DNA of 5,274 nucleotides from Bifidobacteriaceae bacterium. Its GTDB lineage: Bacteria > Actinomycetota > Actinomycetes > Actinomycetales > WQXJ01. The notes under the pieces are model-generated. The model did no database searches and was not told the DNA's origin. It worked only from the letters and a program-made list of their open reading frames with translations. Position numbers and translations under genes: made by a program. The DNA lies in assembly GCA_031279575.1 (NCBI GenBank), contig JAITIG010000061.1, positions 1 through 5,274 on the forward strand, given 5' to 3'. Positions 4,691 through 5,274 of the stretch are shown here, piece by piece (the first letter of the stretch is position 1; each line of letters opens with the position of its first letter).

Positions 4691-5274
4691 CCGCGACCGG
4701 CCTCGCCGGGGGCGGCCGCCAACACCACAGCCCCGAGCACGGCGACGCCCACCCGGGCCAAGGCCCGCTCGGCGTCCAGGAGAGTCGCACCGGTGGTCAA
4801 GATGTCATCCACCAATAGCACGGGACGCCCCTCCGGACGCCGCACCACCCGGGTCGCTCCTTCCCGCCCCGCCTGGCGTCCGCGCGATGACTTCCCGGCC
4901 TGATCCTTCGACCAGGGCGCACGCGCGAGCGCCTCGCCGTGGACCGCATCGAAACCCGCACCGGCCAGCGCCTCGGCCACCGCCCGGGCCAGCACTTCGA
5001 CACCCCTCGACGGGCGAGACACCCGCCGCCAGGCCCGCGACGGGACCGGCACCACCGCGACCGCGCTGGTGATTGCCTCCAGCACACGCCCCGCCGCCTC
5101 GGCGCTGCGAGCCACCGCCCGTTCCATCTCCAGTTCGAGTTCAGCGCGCCCCACCCGCTTCCAAGCGACGATGGCGTGCCGCACCACCCCCGTGTACCAC
5201 GCCGAACACCACACCGCCAGCCCCGGGCCACCATCCGCAGGGGTCAGGCGCGGCGCGGCGAAGTCGCGCCGCGC
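4675..5274 (-). CDS. ComF-family phosphoribosyltransferase-like protein, 5' end outside the window
   Basis: The minus-strand frame is open to the right edge, giving 199 residues of C-terminal sequence. The start is not in view. A GTG at 5214 could be taken as start, but upstream codons (FAAPRLTPADGGPGLAV) continue in a family-like way, so I treat the gene as partial. Seen in order: the YTGVVRHAIVAWKRVGR segment typical of ComF proteins (about 27-43 of the visible part), VVPVPS at 74-79, a SRPSRGVEVLA stretch in place of the usual RGFNQ region, and the PRPP-binding loop VLLVDDILTTGATL at 152-165. Any N-terminal zinc-binding cysteines would lie outside. ComF proteins are cytoplasmic and needed for DNA uptake in competent Bacillus and Haemophilus; in actinobacteria the gene is widespread and its role is poorly known. 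It is convergent with the SGNH gene, and a direct repeat flanks its stop. Confidence 0.9.
   Translation of the reverse strand, partial: ARRDFAAPRLTPADGGPGLAVWCSAWYTGVVRHAIVAWKRVGRAELELEMERAVARSAEAAGRVLEAITSAVAVVPVPSRAWRRVSRPSRGVEVLARAVAEALAGAGFDAVHGEALARAPWSKDQAGKSSRGRQAGREGATRVVRRPEGRPVLLVDDILTTGATLLDAERALARVGVAVLGAVVLAAAPGEAGRGDVAR

Overview
The window is very GC-rich (roughly 70% or more by eye). Its genes have strong G/C bias at third codon positions, purine-rich Shine-Dalgarno sites and a ComF-type phosphoribosyltransferase of the kind common in high-GC Gram-positives. An actinobacterial chromosome is the best guess; I cannot name a genus. I see no integrase, transposase, CRISPR array, tRNA or rRNA.

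Layout. Bases 1-368 hold no convincing gene. They contain three different tandem-repeat systems in a row: a 69-bp unit, a 12-bp unit and a perfect 8-bp unit. They end about 58 bp before a plus-strand gene for a hormone-sensitive-lipase-type alpha/beta hydrolase (426-1370). That gene converges on a minus-strand TetR-family regulator (1367-1975), and the two stop codons share the palindrome CTAG. The regulator is divergent from a plus-strand pair: a family 1 beta-glycosidase (2073-3296) and, 47 bp later, a membrane-anchored SGNH/GDSL hydrolase (3344-4249). The short spacer between the regulator and the glycosidase is an AT-rich island. It carries overlapping divergent promoter-like elements and an imperfect palindrome that is a good candidate operator. 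Bases 4250-4674 hold no gene I can support, only a terminator-like hairpin and weak open frames. The window ends inside a minus-strand ComF-family gene (4675-5274) whose 5' end lies outside.

How the parts may work together. The regulator probably controls its own gene and the glycosidase/SGNH pair. A cytoplasmic beta-glycosidase and a surface-facing esterase, with a second esterase next door, would suit uptake and stripping of acylated glycosides or oligosaccharides. That is inference from family and position; no transporter is in view. The ComF gene looks like unrelated neighbouring chromosome.

I did not find a clear new biological system. The least explained part is the triple repeat block at the left edge, followed by the regulator/glycosidase control region.
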